Source: Kibdelosporangium aridum (GTDB taxonomy: Bacteria > Actinomycetota > Actinomycetes > Mycobacteriales > Pseudonocardiaceae). From it: a stretch of DNA of 64,000 bases. Below the pieces are notes generated by a model that saw only the letters and a list, made by a program, of their open reading frames with translations, ran no database searches and was not told the origin of the DNA. The DNA lies in the NCBI RefSeq assembly GCF_900176515.1, contig NZ_FWXV01000015.1, forward strand, positions 83,375-147,374, read 5' to 3'. Positions 24,172 through 31,868 of this stretch are shown here, piece after piece; the stretch's first letter is position 1, and every line of letters begins with the position of its first letter. A program made the position numbers and the translations under genes.

Positions 24172-24891
24172 TCACTCGCGCGCCACCACCACTTCGCTTT
24201 TACCACACCCCTCTGACAATTCTGCCTCGCAAACCCACTCACCAGGGACTTCCAGGTTCACGGTGATATCGCGGAACGTGACGTCGATCCGTCCCGAGTC
24301 GGTCACCAGCGTGACCTCCTCGGCGTTGGCGGGTTCACCGGGATCCAGGCCCCAGGCCCACGCGACGATCGCCCGCATGCAGCCAGAATGGGTGGCGACG
24401 ACCAAGTGCTCCGTCGAACCCCGGCCAACGGCCGCGCGCACGAACCGGGCCACAACGTCCGCGGGACTTTCGTGCCACAGCAGCGGGGTGGTGAGCCAGA
24501 AGCCCATGGCGTCGCCGCGCTCGTGGGCTTCCCAGAACCTGCGGGCCTCGACCGCCCAGCCGCGTTCCCCCGCGGTGCTCGCCATGGCGCGGACCTGCGT
24601 TGGCTCGTGGTCCACGCCATCCACGCGGACCTGGAGGTTTCGGAACTCCGGCATCGCCACGCAGTTCCCAAGGCGGAACTTGCCCTCTTTGCGCAGAGCG
24701 GCGCGCAGTACGGTCGCGGTCTGGCGTGTTCGTTGCGTTGGCGCGTAACCGATCTGGACCGAGGCGCCTTCGGGCAGGGTTCGCCGCAGGACTTTGCCCC
24801 GCGCGGCGGCCTGTTCGATCCCTAGGGAGGTCAGTCCGGCGTCGGTGGCGTAACTGCTGGTTTCGCCGTGCCGGATCAAGTGGACGATCAT
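24172..24891 (-). CDS. Histidine phosphatase (phosphoglycerate-mutase-like) family protein
   Basis: The 239-residue protein starts MIVHLIRHGETSSYA, where RHG carries the catalytic phospho-accepting His, and has the second core His in VVATHSGCMRAIVAW. Such enzymes dephosphorylate small phosphoesters. The start overlaps the HAD gene by ATGA, so the two are coupled. It is the last gene of the dioxygenase-shell-phosphotransferase operon. The middle part (WAVEARRFWEAHERGDAMGF) is unlike generic family members. The substrate is unknown; acting on a phosphorylated aromatic made by the upstream kinase pair is only a guess. Confidence 0.88.
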   Translation of the reverse strand: MIVHLIRHGETSSYATDAGLTSLGIEQAAARGKVLRRTLPEGASVQIGYAPTQRTRQTATVLRAALRKEGKFRLGNCVAMPEFRNLQVRVDGVDHEPTQVRAMASTAGERGWAVEARRFWEAHERGDAMGFWLTTPLLWHESPADVVARFVRAAVGRGSTEHLVVATHSGCMRAIVAWAWGLDPGEPANAEEVTLVTDSGRIDVTFRDITVNLEVPGEWVCEAELSEGCGKSEVVVARE

Positions 24892-25490
24892 GGCCGGAAC
24901 ACCCGCCTTGTGCCGTTTGACGGCGGGATCCCGACTCGGTCGAGGATGCGGCGCACCGATCCGGCGGGATCGGTGACGTCGAACAGTTCGACGTTCATGC
25001 CGACGGCCTTGGCACCGGCGAGGTTGCTTGGCAGGTCGTCCACGAACAGGCACTTGGCCGCTGGCTCCTTGAGGTGCGCGAGCGCCCATCTGAACACGGC
25101 GGGATCCGGTTTCAGCACGCCCGATCGCGCGGCTTCCAGCAACAGGTCGAACCTCGTGAACTCGGGGAACCGATCCATCCACTGCGGACCGAACCAGTGC
25201 GCCATGTCGTTGGTCAGCGCGACGACACGAACGCGCCCGCCGACGGTGGCCAACATCGCCTTCACCTCCTCACGTACTGCCAGCCGGGTCCGCATCAGCA
25301 GACCGATGTCCAGATCCGGCCTTGCGTCGGCCAATGCGGCCCAGTAGTCGCGTTCCTGCACTCTGCCTTGCTCAACTCCGGCATAGAGCTGATCTGTGCC
25401 GAATGGGCCGCGTGGGAATGTCGGGTCGTCGACCACTTCGAACAGAGTGGGCACGACCACTCCGCCAAGATCGAGGACGATCGTGGTCAC
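24888..25490 (-). CDS. HAD-superfamily hydrolase
   Basis: The 200-residue HAD-like protein shows motif I as TIVLDLGGVVVPTLFEV, motif II VVALTNDMAHW, motif III Lys in SGVLKPDPAVF and motif IV LFVDDLPSNLAGAKAVG. Motif I usually reads DxDG; here it is DLGGV, which still supplies the nucleophilic first Asp (as in haloacid dehalogenase-type and YihX-like proteins). The GTG at 25490 is preferred; upstream codons look non-coding. It is 67 bp after the PEP-mobile gene and overlaps the histidine phosphatase gene. A phosphatase acting on a small molecule is likely; the substrate is unknown. Confidence 0.86.
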   Translation of the reverse strand: MTTIVLDLGGVVVPTLFEVVDDPTFPRGPFGTDQLYAGVEQGRVQERDYWAALADARPDLDIGLLMRTRLAVREEVKAMLATVGGRVRVVALTNDMAHWFGPQWMDRFPEFTRFDLLLEAARSGVLKPDPAVFRWALAHLKEPAAKCLFVDDLPSNLAGAKAVGMNVELFDVTDPAGSVRRILDRVGIPPSNGTRRVFRP

Positions 25491-25557
25491 GCCAAGCCAG
25501 TTGGTGCCACCGCGGGCCCGAACCGCCGCCGTGCGCCGAAGCACACGGCGCCGCTGT

Positions 25558-27375
25558 TCAGGCCAGGATGGTGACGACACCGGTGTTCCCATCGACTCGA
25601 ACGCGTTGCCCGGTACGAAGTGTCGACACCGCCCGGCCCGTGCCGACGACCGCGGGCAAGCCGTATTCCCGGCAGACGATCGCGGTGTGGCTCATGATCC
25701 CGCCGACATCGCTCACTGTCGCGGCGATCCGGGAGAACACCGGCGCCCATGCGGGCGATGTGGCAGGGCAGACCAGGATTTCGCCTTGCTGGATCTCGCC
25801 GAGTTGATCCGCCGACTGGACAACCCGGACCGGACCTTCGACAACTCCGGGCGAACCGGCAACCCCGCGCAGTGTGCCGGGTTCCGCGGCGTCCTCGAGC
25901 CAGCCCGCGACGGAGTCGGTGGTAATGCCCCACAGCATCACTGTCAGCGGTTCGGTGACTGCTTGCGGTGGCGGTCCGAGGGCCGGAGGAGGTTCCCACG
26001 CTTCGAGTGCGGTGAAGATCTCGCGCCGTCGAGCGATGATCGGCGCCCAGTACGCACGGCCGCGCCCTGGCGCACCGGTCGACCACGCGGCGACCGTGTC
26101 GAAGATCAGCTCGCCGACTTCGCTGCGGCGCAGGAAGAACAGGTCCTCCGGGTCAGCCAGGACGTCCATCTTGTGCAGTGCGCGGCCCAGTTCCTTGGAC
26201 TTGCCCCAGAACGCCGCCCACATCCAGTGTTCGATGTAGAGCACGTGCTCCTCGATGTACACGAACACCTTGCGGGCCAGGGCGAGCAGACTGTCGAACG
26301 CGGACACATCGTCCGGGTTGAGCAGGTCCCGGTACTCTCCGGTGATCCGGTCGCGTTCTGCCAGCACCTGCTCGGTCGGCCGGTCGATGACCTCGCCGTT
26401 ACGCAGCCGCCGGACGTAGTCCTGCACTGCGGCATAAGGAATGCCGAGGTGGTCGTCCCATGTGCCGAACCGGTGGTCGCCGCCGGGATGGCCGGGGTCG
26501 CTGTTGATCTGGAACCACGGGTCACGGGTGGCTTCCCAGTCCTCGACCCACTTGCGGCCGTCCTCGCTCGTGGCCAGCTTCTCCACCGCGGTCGTGGCGT
26601 CGGCGTGCGCCAGGATGATGTCGCCGACGCCGAGTTGTTCGGCGTTCTTGGCCAGCCGTTTGAGTTCGTCGTCCGGCCGGTAGAGCTCGACGTGCAGACC
26701 GCCGACCATCCGGGACACCGACTGGTCGCCGATGCCCGGAAACGCCTGCTGGCAGAACTGGAAGAAGGTGAGGTAGGCCGCGTATCCGATGTTGAGCAGC
26801 TCGAAGTGCCACTGGTAGGTCTCGTACATCGTACTGATCATCAACGCGAAGTCGCGTTCCCACCGGAAGCCGGCCGAGTGTCCGATATGGCCGGTCACTG
26901 TCTCGATCGGTTCCCGCTCCGGCAGCGGCTGGAAGTTCAGCGACCGCACGAGGTTGACGCGATCGAGGACCTTCTCCTTCCACTCCCCGTAGATCGCTTC
27001 CCAGTTCTCATAGTAGTGACCCGCACGCTCGGCGAATTCCTCGGCGCGCGCCGGGATGTCCGCTTCGGGCGCCGCGACAGGGGAAACGTACAACCTGCCG
27101 TTGAGAATCCGTTGCTCCAGGCCAAGGGCCGGTGGTACTGCGAAGATCCGGGTGTTCATCGCGCCGAGCGCCTGCCACCAGCACTCGCATTGGATCTCGT
27201 CGTACGGGTGCATCACATACGGGTGGTGCAAGGCGTCCTGGAACCAGAATTTGGTTTCGTCGGCTTCACGGCGGTCCTCACCGAACAGGTGGTACCAGTT
27301 GTACATTGACTCCCAACCCTCGGCGCCGGGTGGGGGTTGGACGTCGAATGGGCTGGGGAAGGACGAATCGGCCAT
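25558..27375 (-). CDS. PEP-utilising mobile-domain protein, phenylphosphate-synthase subunit 1-like
   Basis: The 605-residue protein has a large unknown N-terminal part rich in Trp, Tyr and His and a C-terminal phosphohistidine swivelling domain (VAGSPGVVEGPVRVV, VGGIMSHTAIVCREYGLPAV, RVRVDGNTGVVTIL). His563 in the SHTA motif is the expected phospho-carrier. Thauera phenylphosphate synthase protein 1 (about 70 kDa, phospho-His near 569, from memory) has the same plan and size; rifampicin phosphotransferase is a fused relative. It follows the ATP-binding partner by 9 bp. The two together should transfer a phosphate from ATP to an acceptor, perhaps a phenolic hydroxyl. Confidence 0.85.
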   Translation of the reverse strand: MADSSFPSPFDVQPPPGAEGWESMYNWYHLFGEDRREADETKFWFQDALHHPYVMHPYDEIQCECWWQALGAMNTRIFAVPPALGLEQRILNGRLYVSPVAAPEADIPARAEEFAERAGHYYENWEAIYGEWKEKVLDRVNLVRSLNFQPLPEREPIETVTGHIGHSAGFRWERDFALMISTMYETYQWHFELLNIGYAAYLTFFQFCQQAFPGIGDQSVSRMVGGLHVELYRPDDELKRLAKNAEQLGVGDIILAHADATTAVEKLATSEDGRKWVEDWEATRDPWFQINSDPGHPGGDHRFGTWDDHLGIPYAAVQDYVRRLRNGEVIDRPTEQVLAERDRITGEYRDLLNPDDVSAFDSLLALARKVFVYIEEHVLYIEHWMWAAFWGKSKELGRALHKMDVLADPEDLFFLRRSEVGELIFDTVAAWSTGAPGRGRAYWAPIIARRREIFTALEAWEPPPALGPPPQAVTEPLTVMLWGITTDSVAGWLEDAAEPGTLRGVAGSPGVVEGPVRVVQSADQLGEIQQGEILVCPATSPAWAPVFSRIAATVSDVGGIMSHTAIVCREYGLPAVVGTGRAVSTLRTGQRVRVDGNTGVVTILA

Positions 27376-27384
27376 CGGTTGTCC

Positions 27385-28353
27385 TCAGTTCTTAGGCTTG
27401 GTACCGGTCATCACACGCAGGACATGCGCCATGGCATCGGTTTTGCCGTCCGTGACACGATGCGTAGGTTTGGCGCTCCACACGGTTTCCGGACGCGCCT
27501 GCACCAGATGGATCCCCGAGTCATCGATCGCGAACTCGCCGTCTTGTGGCGTGCCCGCGTGCCGCTCGACGGTTCGCGCGATGTCGAGCAGTTCCAGAAT
27601 CTCGTCGTCGGTGAGTGACGGCCCGACCTGGCCGGAGGCCACCTCGCGGGAGATGATCTCGCCGGACACCTTGTCGACCACGAACCTGTCCGGCGTGACC
27701 TCGCCGCTCACCAGCGGCTCCCCCAGGCCCCACACGGACTCGACGACCACTTTGGACCGATCGCCGTTCACCGGATTGAGCGTCATGAACACGCCGGCCG
27801 CCCGTGCGTCAACCATTCGTTGCACGACAACAGCCATCGCATCCCCCGCCACGCCTTCGCGCGCCCGGTAACTGATCGCACGAGCCGTGAACAGGCTTGC
27901 CCAGCACCGCCGGACCGCGTCGCACACCTCGTCCTCGCCCACGATCCCTAGGTAGCTGTCGTGCTCACCGGCGAAACTGTGCTGCGCCGAGTCCTCAGCC
28001 GCCGAACTCGACCGGACAGCGACCGCTCGATCGCCTTCCCTGGTGAGCTTCTGATAGGCGGCGCGGATCTCCGGAGCGGCGCTGTGGCCCTCGGTTTGCG
28101 CGAAAAGCCAGTCCCGGATGGACTGTGCCGCCGTTTCGAACTCGGTCATGTCCGCGTCGGGCCGCAGTCGTGCCACCCGCCGATCCAGCTCCGCCGCCAA
28201 CGTTCCGCTGACTGCGGCACGATAGGCCTCTGTGGTCACAACGAACGCCGCTGGAACGCGCAAACCCATGCGTGCCAAGGTGTCGAGCGATCGGCCCTTG
28301 CCGCCGGCGAGCTCGGTGGTCAGCCCGTCGCCCACCCAGACGATGTGCTTCAT
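27385..28353 (-). CDS. PEP/pyruvate-binding (ATP-grasp) domain protein, phenylphosphate-synthase subunit 2-like
   Basis: The 322-residue protein is a free-standing nucleotide-binding domain of the PEP-synthase family: ELAGGKGRSLDTLARMGLRV, VAVRSSSAAEDSAQHSFAGE, VVVQRMVDARAAGVFMTLNP, ESVWGLGEPLVSG and IHLVQARPETVW. It lacks the swivelling His domain, which is supplied by the next gene. The ATG overlaps the vertex shell protein by ATGA, coupling kinase and shell synthesis. After the domain ends at QARPETVW, a flexible linker and a short amphipathic-looking helix (DAMAHVLRVMTG) close the protein, a layout seen in BMC encapsulation peptides. Confidence 0.87.
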   Translation of the reverse strand: MKHIVWVGDGLTTELAGGKGRSLDTLARMGLRVPAAFVVTTEAYRAAVSGTLAAELDRRVARLRPDADMTEFETAAQSIRDWLFAQTEGHSAAPEIRAAYQKLTREGDRAVAVRSSSAAEDSAQHSFAGEHDSYLGIVGEDEVCDAVRRCWASLFTARAISYRAREGVAGDAMAVVVQRMVDARAAGVFMTLNPVNGDRSKVVVESVWGLGEPLVSGEVTPDRFVVDKVSGEIISREVASGQVGPSLTDDEILELLDIARTVERHAGTPQDGEFAIDDSGIHLVQARPETVWSAKPTHRVTDGKTDAMAHVLRVMTGTKPKN

Positions 28354-28598
28354 GCGCCCTCCTCGTAATCGCTGACGAGCGCGACCACGGCCGCGTCCAC
28401 ACAGGACACGCCGGACGCTGCGGCCGCGGCCTCGTCCGTCGCCACCAGCACCGTGACACCGACTCCCACGTCGAGCAGGTCGACAGCGACTGTTGTTGTC
28501 CCCGCCGAGAGGTCGTTGACCAACAGGAACCGGTGCCCGGCCAGGGCGGGCACCTGGCGATCGGACCACGCTCGGCCGACGACCCTGCCGAGGATCAT
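28350..28598 (-). CDS. BMC vertex (pentamer, EutN/CcmL-type) shell protein
   Basis: The 82-residue protein matches the BMC-P family that caps the vertices of microcompartment shells: MILGRVVGRAWSDRQVPALA, HRFLLVND, TVAVDLLDVGVGVTVLVAT and VDAAVVALVSD. Length and the opening MILGRVVG are diagnostic. It overlaps the upstream BMC-H gene and the downstream ATP-binding gene by ATGA at both ends. Presence of a vertex protein means a closed shell can form. Confidence 0.92.
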   Translation of the reverse strand: MILGRVVGRAWSDRQVPALAGHRFLLVNDLSAGTTTVAVDLLDVGVGVTVLVATDEAAAAASGVSCVDAAVVALVSDYEEGA

Positions 28599-28933
28599 TG
28601 CCCGGTCCCCGCTGGCAAAGCCTCCCGGAACGTCGTCGAGCGCCGGGTGTCGAGCAGTTGCGCGGACTCGCTGCTCGGCCGTGGATAGATCTGGGCGGCA
28701 CGCAGCTCGCCGTACCGCTTCACCGCCGACGTGCCCGCTTCGAGCGCCTGGCGCACGGCAGCGAGCTGGCCTTGGATCGCGGCGACCAGGTAGCCGCTGG
28801 ACACTCGGTCCACCGCGATGCACCGCACGTCCGCAGTCTTCATCATGGCCTCGATGCCCGCGGTCAACGCGACGATCCCGCGAGTCTCCAGCAGGCCGAT
28901 GGCAAGGGTTTTCCCAGAAGTCATCTCAGTCAT
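28595..28933 (-). CDS. BMC-H shell protein 2 (hexamer-forming)
   Basis: This protein of about 112 residues contains one BMC domain (TLAIGLLETRGIVALTAGIE, MMKTADVRCIAVDRVSSGYL, AAIQGQLAAVRQALEAGTS, QIYPRP). The pore loop reads VSSGY. A tail of about 25 residues follows the domain. It starts one base after the stop of BMC-H 1 and overlaps the vertex gene by ATGA. An ATG at 28924 is an alternative start. BMC-H hexamers tile the shell facets and their pores pass small metabolites. Confidence 0.92.
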   Translation of the reverse strand: MTEMTSGKTLAIGLLETRGIVALTAGIEAMMKTADVRCIAVDRVSSGYLVAAIQGQLAAVRQALEAGTSAVKRYGELRAAQIYPRPSSESAQLLDTRRSTTFREALPAGTGQ

Positions 28934-28934
28934 G

Positions 28935-29231
28935 TCAGCTGCCTTCGAGTAGTCCGGGGTGGGCGGCGAGCGCGGCGACGGGATCGCACGGGTTGGCGAA
29001 CACAATGGAGCTGACCGATCCGCCGGAGATGGCTTTCGCGGTCTCCTCGGCGATCTCGGACGCTTCCTCGACGGTCGCCAAGTCGCCGCTGATCGCGACG
29101 GCGACCAGTCCGCCGCCGAGCCGCACGACGCCTTCGACGACCACGTTGGTCGCTTTGACCATCGCGTCGACCGCGTCGAAGATCGGCACGAACCCTTCCG
29201 CCTCGATGAATCCGACCGCTTGATTGGCCAT
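28935..29231 (-). CDS. BMC-H shell protein 1 (hexamer-forming)
   Basis: The 98-residue protein has a single BMC domain: NQAVGFIEAEGFVPIFDAVD, MVKATNVVVEGVVRLGGGLV, AISGDLATVEEASEIAEETA and SSIVFANPCDPVAAL. The pore loop reads LGGGL and so differs from BMC-H 2. Its start shares a base with the stop of the dioxygenase alpha-like gene (TGATG). Length is that of a minimal BMC-H. The motif is atypical enough (EAEGF, FVPIFDA) to suggest an ARO-type lineage, but this is inference. Confidence 0.9.
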   Translation of the reverse strand: MANQAVGFIEAEGFVPIFDAVDAMVKATNVVVEGVVRLGGGLVAVAISGDLATVEEASEIAEETAKAISGGSVSSIVFANPCDPVAALAAHPGLLEGS

Positions 29232-30070
29232 CAGTTGTCCCTTTCGAAACTGGCCGCCGGCCAGTGCACGACGGCGGCACCCGTCCCCCAGATGGGGCCG
29301 TATGCGAGAAGTTCGGCCGGTTTGCCGAGCACACCGGCACCGAGCAGGAACGCCAGTGCGCGGAACTGGCTGTCGGCGGCGGCTTCTCGTGCGAACCCCT
29401 CGCGCAGCCGCAGCGCCTCGTCGGCGTCGCCGTCGACCACAGCGGCCAGCATGCGACGGTTCCACGTGTCCTGTTCAGGCGTGGCGATCCGGTCCTGCGA
29501 CGGTTCGATCCACTGCTGGATCAGGCCTGCCGACAGCCCGGAGACCACCACGACGCCGATCCGCCTGCCGACGCTCGCGGCGGCGGCCACGCCGGTCGCG
29601 CCGAGGCTGGCGATGCTGTCCACTTCGGCGTAGAGGTTGCACGACACCAGCGCGAACTTGAAGCGCCTGCCGGGGTCGAGCAGGGCGGAAACGGTCACCG
29701 TGCCGGTGTCGATCGGAAAGCCCGCGTAGTGGGTGCGTCGTGCCTGCATTCCCCGCGAGGCCGTCTGTTCGACCCAGCGCTCGGTCAGTTCGGTGTCGAT
29801 ACGCAGGTCGTAGTCGATATGTCCGTAGTCGTAGGCGTACCAGTTCTCGTCGAGCCGTTGCCCACGCGGGTTCGGGTCCAACTGGAATTGGTGACCCAGC
29901 ACAGTGAACCACTGCGTGGACAACAACACGACCGTGTCCACGTTGGACGCATGGAACCGGTCGCCGACTTGCTCGACGCCTGACCGCAGGTCCGCCCAGC
30001 TCGCCGCCGGGTCCTTGGCGAGCAACTGGGGCATGCCGGGCAGCAGCGCGGCACTGACCACTTCAGACAT
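29231..30070 (-). CDS. Class III extradiol dioxygenase family protein, alpha-like (2-aminophenol 1,6-dioxygenase)
   Basis: The 279-residue protein has the LigB-type fold (VDTVVLLSTQWFTVLGHQFQ, DYDLRIDTELTERWV, AYGPIWGTGAAVVHW). Where catalytic subunits carry a metal His near the N-terminus, it has LLPGMPQLLAKDP, without the His, so it is probably the non-catalytic partner, as the alpha chain is in 2-aminophenol 1,6-dioxygenase. Size fits AmnA (about 270 residues). The start overlaps the beta-like gene by 8 bp, and the end is fused by TGATG to the first shell gene, tying ring cleavage to shell formation. Confidence 0.88.
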   Translation of the reverse strand: MSEVVSAALLPGMPQLLAKDPAASWADLRSGVEQVGDRFHASNVDTVVLLSTQWFTVLGHQFQLDPNPRGQRLDENWYAYDYGHIDYDLRIDTELTERWVEQTASRGMQARRTHYAGFPIDTGTVTVSALLDPGRRFKFALVSCNLYAEVDSIASLGATGVAAAASVGRRIGVVVVSGLSAGLIQQWIEPSQDRIATPEQDTWNRRMLAAVVDGDADEALRLREGFAREAAADSQFRALAFLLGAGVLGKPAELLAYGPIWGTGAAVVHWPAASFERDN

Positions 30071-30992
30071 CTTGGCCCCGCCATTCGATAACGGCGTTGC
30101 CGGTGCCGATGATGGTTCCGTAGCCAAGGATGTCTCCTGTGGTGGCAGGCCAGTCCAATGCGGACAGCAACCAGGTCAGGCTGCCGGACTTCGTCTCGGC
30201 TTCGCTGGCCTTGATGTGCTCGGGGATCGCGGTCTTCAGAGCCGAGGAAGGCTTGGTACGAACGGTTTCCAGCAGCGTCATGTCCGCGCGGTACTGGGAG
30301 TTGTTGTACGGGTACTCGCGGCCCATGTCCTCGGGCAGTTCCGTTTCCCGGTCGAAGTGCAAGTGCGACAAGGAGTTCGAGGCGAGCAGCACCGCGCGCC
30401 TGCCGGTCTGCTCAATGGCCTTGCGGGTGGCGCGGCCGAGCACTTCCATCTGGCCGAGTTCGGCTTCGGCGTAGAAGTACGGGTTGTTGTTCGCACTGAT
30501 CGAGACAACCGGAATGTCCCATTTCGGGTTCACCATGTGCAGCGCGCCGATGGTCGCGTAGTCGACCCGCACACCTTCCTCACGCATCGCCCTGGCGACA
30601 AGGCCGTGGTCCTCGAAGCTGGTCACGAGGGCTTCGGCGAGCTCGACATCGGTACGGAAGTCGTAGTGATAGCGGAACAGGTGCGGGAAGATCGGCTCCA
30701 CCGACACGCCACGCGGGTGCGGGACACAGTTGACGTGGTGGCCGACCATCGTGATCCAGTGCGGTGCGTGCACGACGAGCACGTCCGGCTTCATCGCCCG
30801 CACCCGGCGACGGACCTCGTCGTACGCCCAGCGCAGCACTTCCCAGCCGCCGGTGCTGCGCGGCTCGTTCTGCGGTGGGTTGTCGGCGTAGATCAGGTGC
30901 GGCGGATGCGGCGACAGATAGCCGGCGATGATGCCGCCCTTGGCTGGGGCGCGCTCCGGAGCACCGGGCTCGAGGCGGAAGACGCGTGACAT
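30063..30992 (-). CDS. Class III extradiol dioxygenase, catalytic beta-like subunit (2-aminophenol 1,6-dioxygenase)
   Basis: The 309-residue LigB-family protein keeps the Fe(II) ligands expected for the catalytic chain: His in IIAGYLSPHPPHLIYADN, His in VVHAPHWITMVGHHVN, and the acidic/His cluster ASNSLSHLHFDRETE. It should open the ring of 2-aminophenol to 2-aminomuconic semialdehyde with O2. About 18 extra residues precede the fold (MSRVFRLEPGAPERAP). No clear ribosome site precedes the ATG at 30992. It is the first gene of the nine-gene operon and diverges from the second IclR regulator. Substrate assignment rests on the deaminase and other neighbours. Confidence 0.9.
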   Translation of the reverse strand: MSRVFRLEPGAPERAPAKGGIIAGYLSPHPPHLIYADNPPQNEPRSTGGWEVLRWAYDEVRRRVRAMKPDVLVVHAPHWITMVGHHVNCVPHPRGVSVEPIFPHLFRYHYDFRTDVELAEALVTSFEDHGLVARAMREEGVRVDYATIGALHMVNPKWDIPVVSISANNNPYFYAEAELGQMEVLGRATRKAIEQTGRRAVLLASNSLSHLHFDRETELPEDMGREYPYNNSQYRADMTLLETVRTKPSSALKTAIPEHIKASEAETKSGSLTWLLSALDWPATTGDILGYGTIIGTGNAVIEWRGQDV

Positions 30993-31094
30993 GACGTGGA
31001 CGCTAGCTGCGGAAACGCGGCTCGTCTGCCCGGCCGTCCCGTGCCACGGGACACAGTTCGCGCGATCTGTCGGGTGTCGTCTTACAGTCTGATC

Positions 31095-31868
31095 GTGCAA
31101 CAGAGTGGTGTGGCCCCGGTCGTCAAAGCGATCAAGGTGCTGAGGGCGTTCACTCCCGCGGTCGGTGCGCTGTCCGTCCGGGAAATCGCTACCCGCACCG
31201 GCATCCCGCGCAGCACCGCGCATGCGCTGTGCCAGACCCTCGTGACCGAGGGCATGCTGCGCAAGTCCGACGACGGCTACCAACTCGGGCCACTCGTGCT
31301 CGAGCTCGGCGGGCTCGTGATCGAACGGACCGGCCTTGTGCGTGCCGCCGAGGGGATCCTCGAACGCCTCGGGCGCGTCCCTGAACAGGAGGTTCACCTG
31401 GGGCAGCTGACCGAGGGCTGGGTGGTGTACCTGAATCGCAACGCCGGGTCACGCCGGCCGGAGATGCACAACCGAGTCGGCCAGCGGGCGCCGGCGCACC
31501 TGACCGGCTGCGGCAAGGCGGCGCTGTCGGTGCTGCCGTTCGACGAGGTGATCGGTCATGTGCAGCGGTGCTGCGCGGAAAGTGCCGTCCCGATGCCGGA
31601 CATGGCCGCGTTGGAAACGGAACTCGCGCAGGCACGGCGGGATGGTTTTGTTGTCTCGCAGTCGTTCCAGCGTGGCCGGACGTCCGTGGCCTCGGCCATT
31701 GTGGATGGTTCCGGACAACCCGTCGGCGGGGTCTCCCTGGCCGGGCCCGGCGGGATGTTCTGTTCCGTGGTCATCGCGTCGTCGCGGGCCGCAGTGATCG
31801 AGGCGGCCGAGGTGATCAGCTCGCGGCTGCTCAACGGGTCGCTGACATGGGCTACGCGCTCGGCTTGA
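31095..31868 (+). CDS. IclR family transcriptional regulator (upper pathway/BMC)
   Basis: The 257-residue protein has an N-terminal winged helix (VKAIKVLRAFTPAVGALSVR, TGIPRSTAHALCQTLVTEGM) and an IclR effector domain (GQRAPAHLTGCGKAALSVL, QSFQRGRTSVASAIVDGSG). The GTG at 31095 lacks a ribosome site but has TACAGT about six bases upstream, which fits a leaderless transcript. It is divergent from the dioxygenase-shell operon (103-bp gap) and its 3' end overlaps the deaminase gene by 17 bp. It probably controls the dioxygenase-BMC operon. Confidence 0.92.
   Translation: MQQSGVAPVVKAIKVLRAFTPAVGALSVREIATRTGIPRSTAHALCQTLVTEGMLRKSDDGYQLGPLVLELGGLVIERTGLVRAAEGILERLGRVPEQEVHLGQLTEGWVVYLNRNAGSRRPEMHNRVGQRAPAHLTGCGKAALSVLPFDEVIGHVQRCCAESAVPMPDMAALETELAQARRDGFVVSQSFQRGRTSVASAIVDGSGQPVGGVSLAGPGGMFCSVVIASSRAAVIEAAEVISSRLLNGSLTWATRSA

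Noticed and set aside
23742..24266. Possible Pro/Ala/Thr-rich protein on the plus strand
   Set aside because: No start signal or recognisable fold; the composition follows from the C-rich repeats, and the frame runs into the convergent phosphatase gene.
28595..29231. The two small proteins as PII-like regulators
   Set aside because: Both open with the BMC-domain pattern (A-hydrophobic-G-hydrophobic-E-x-x-G), have shell-type pore loops and adjoin a vertex shell gene.
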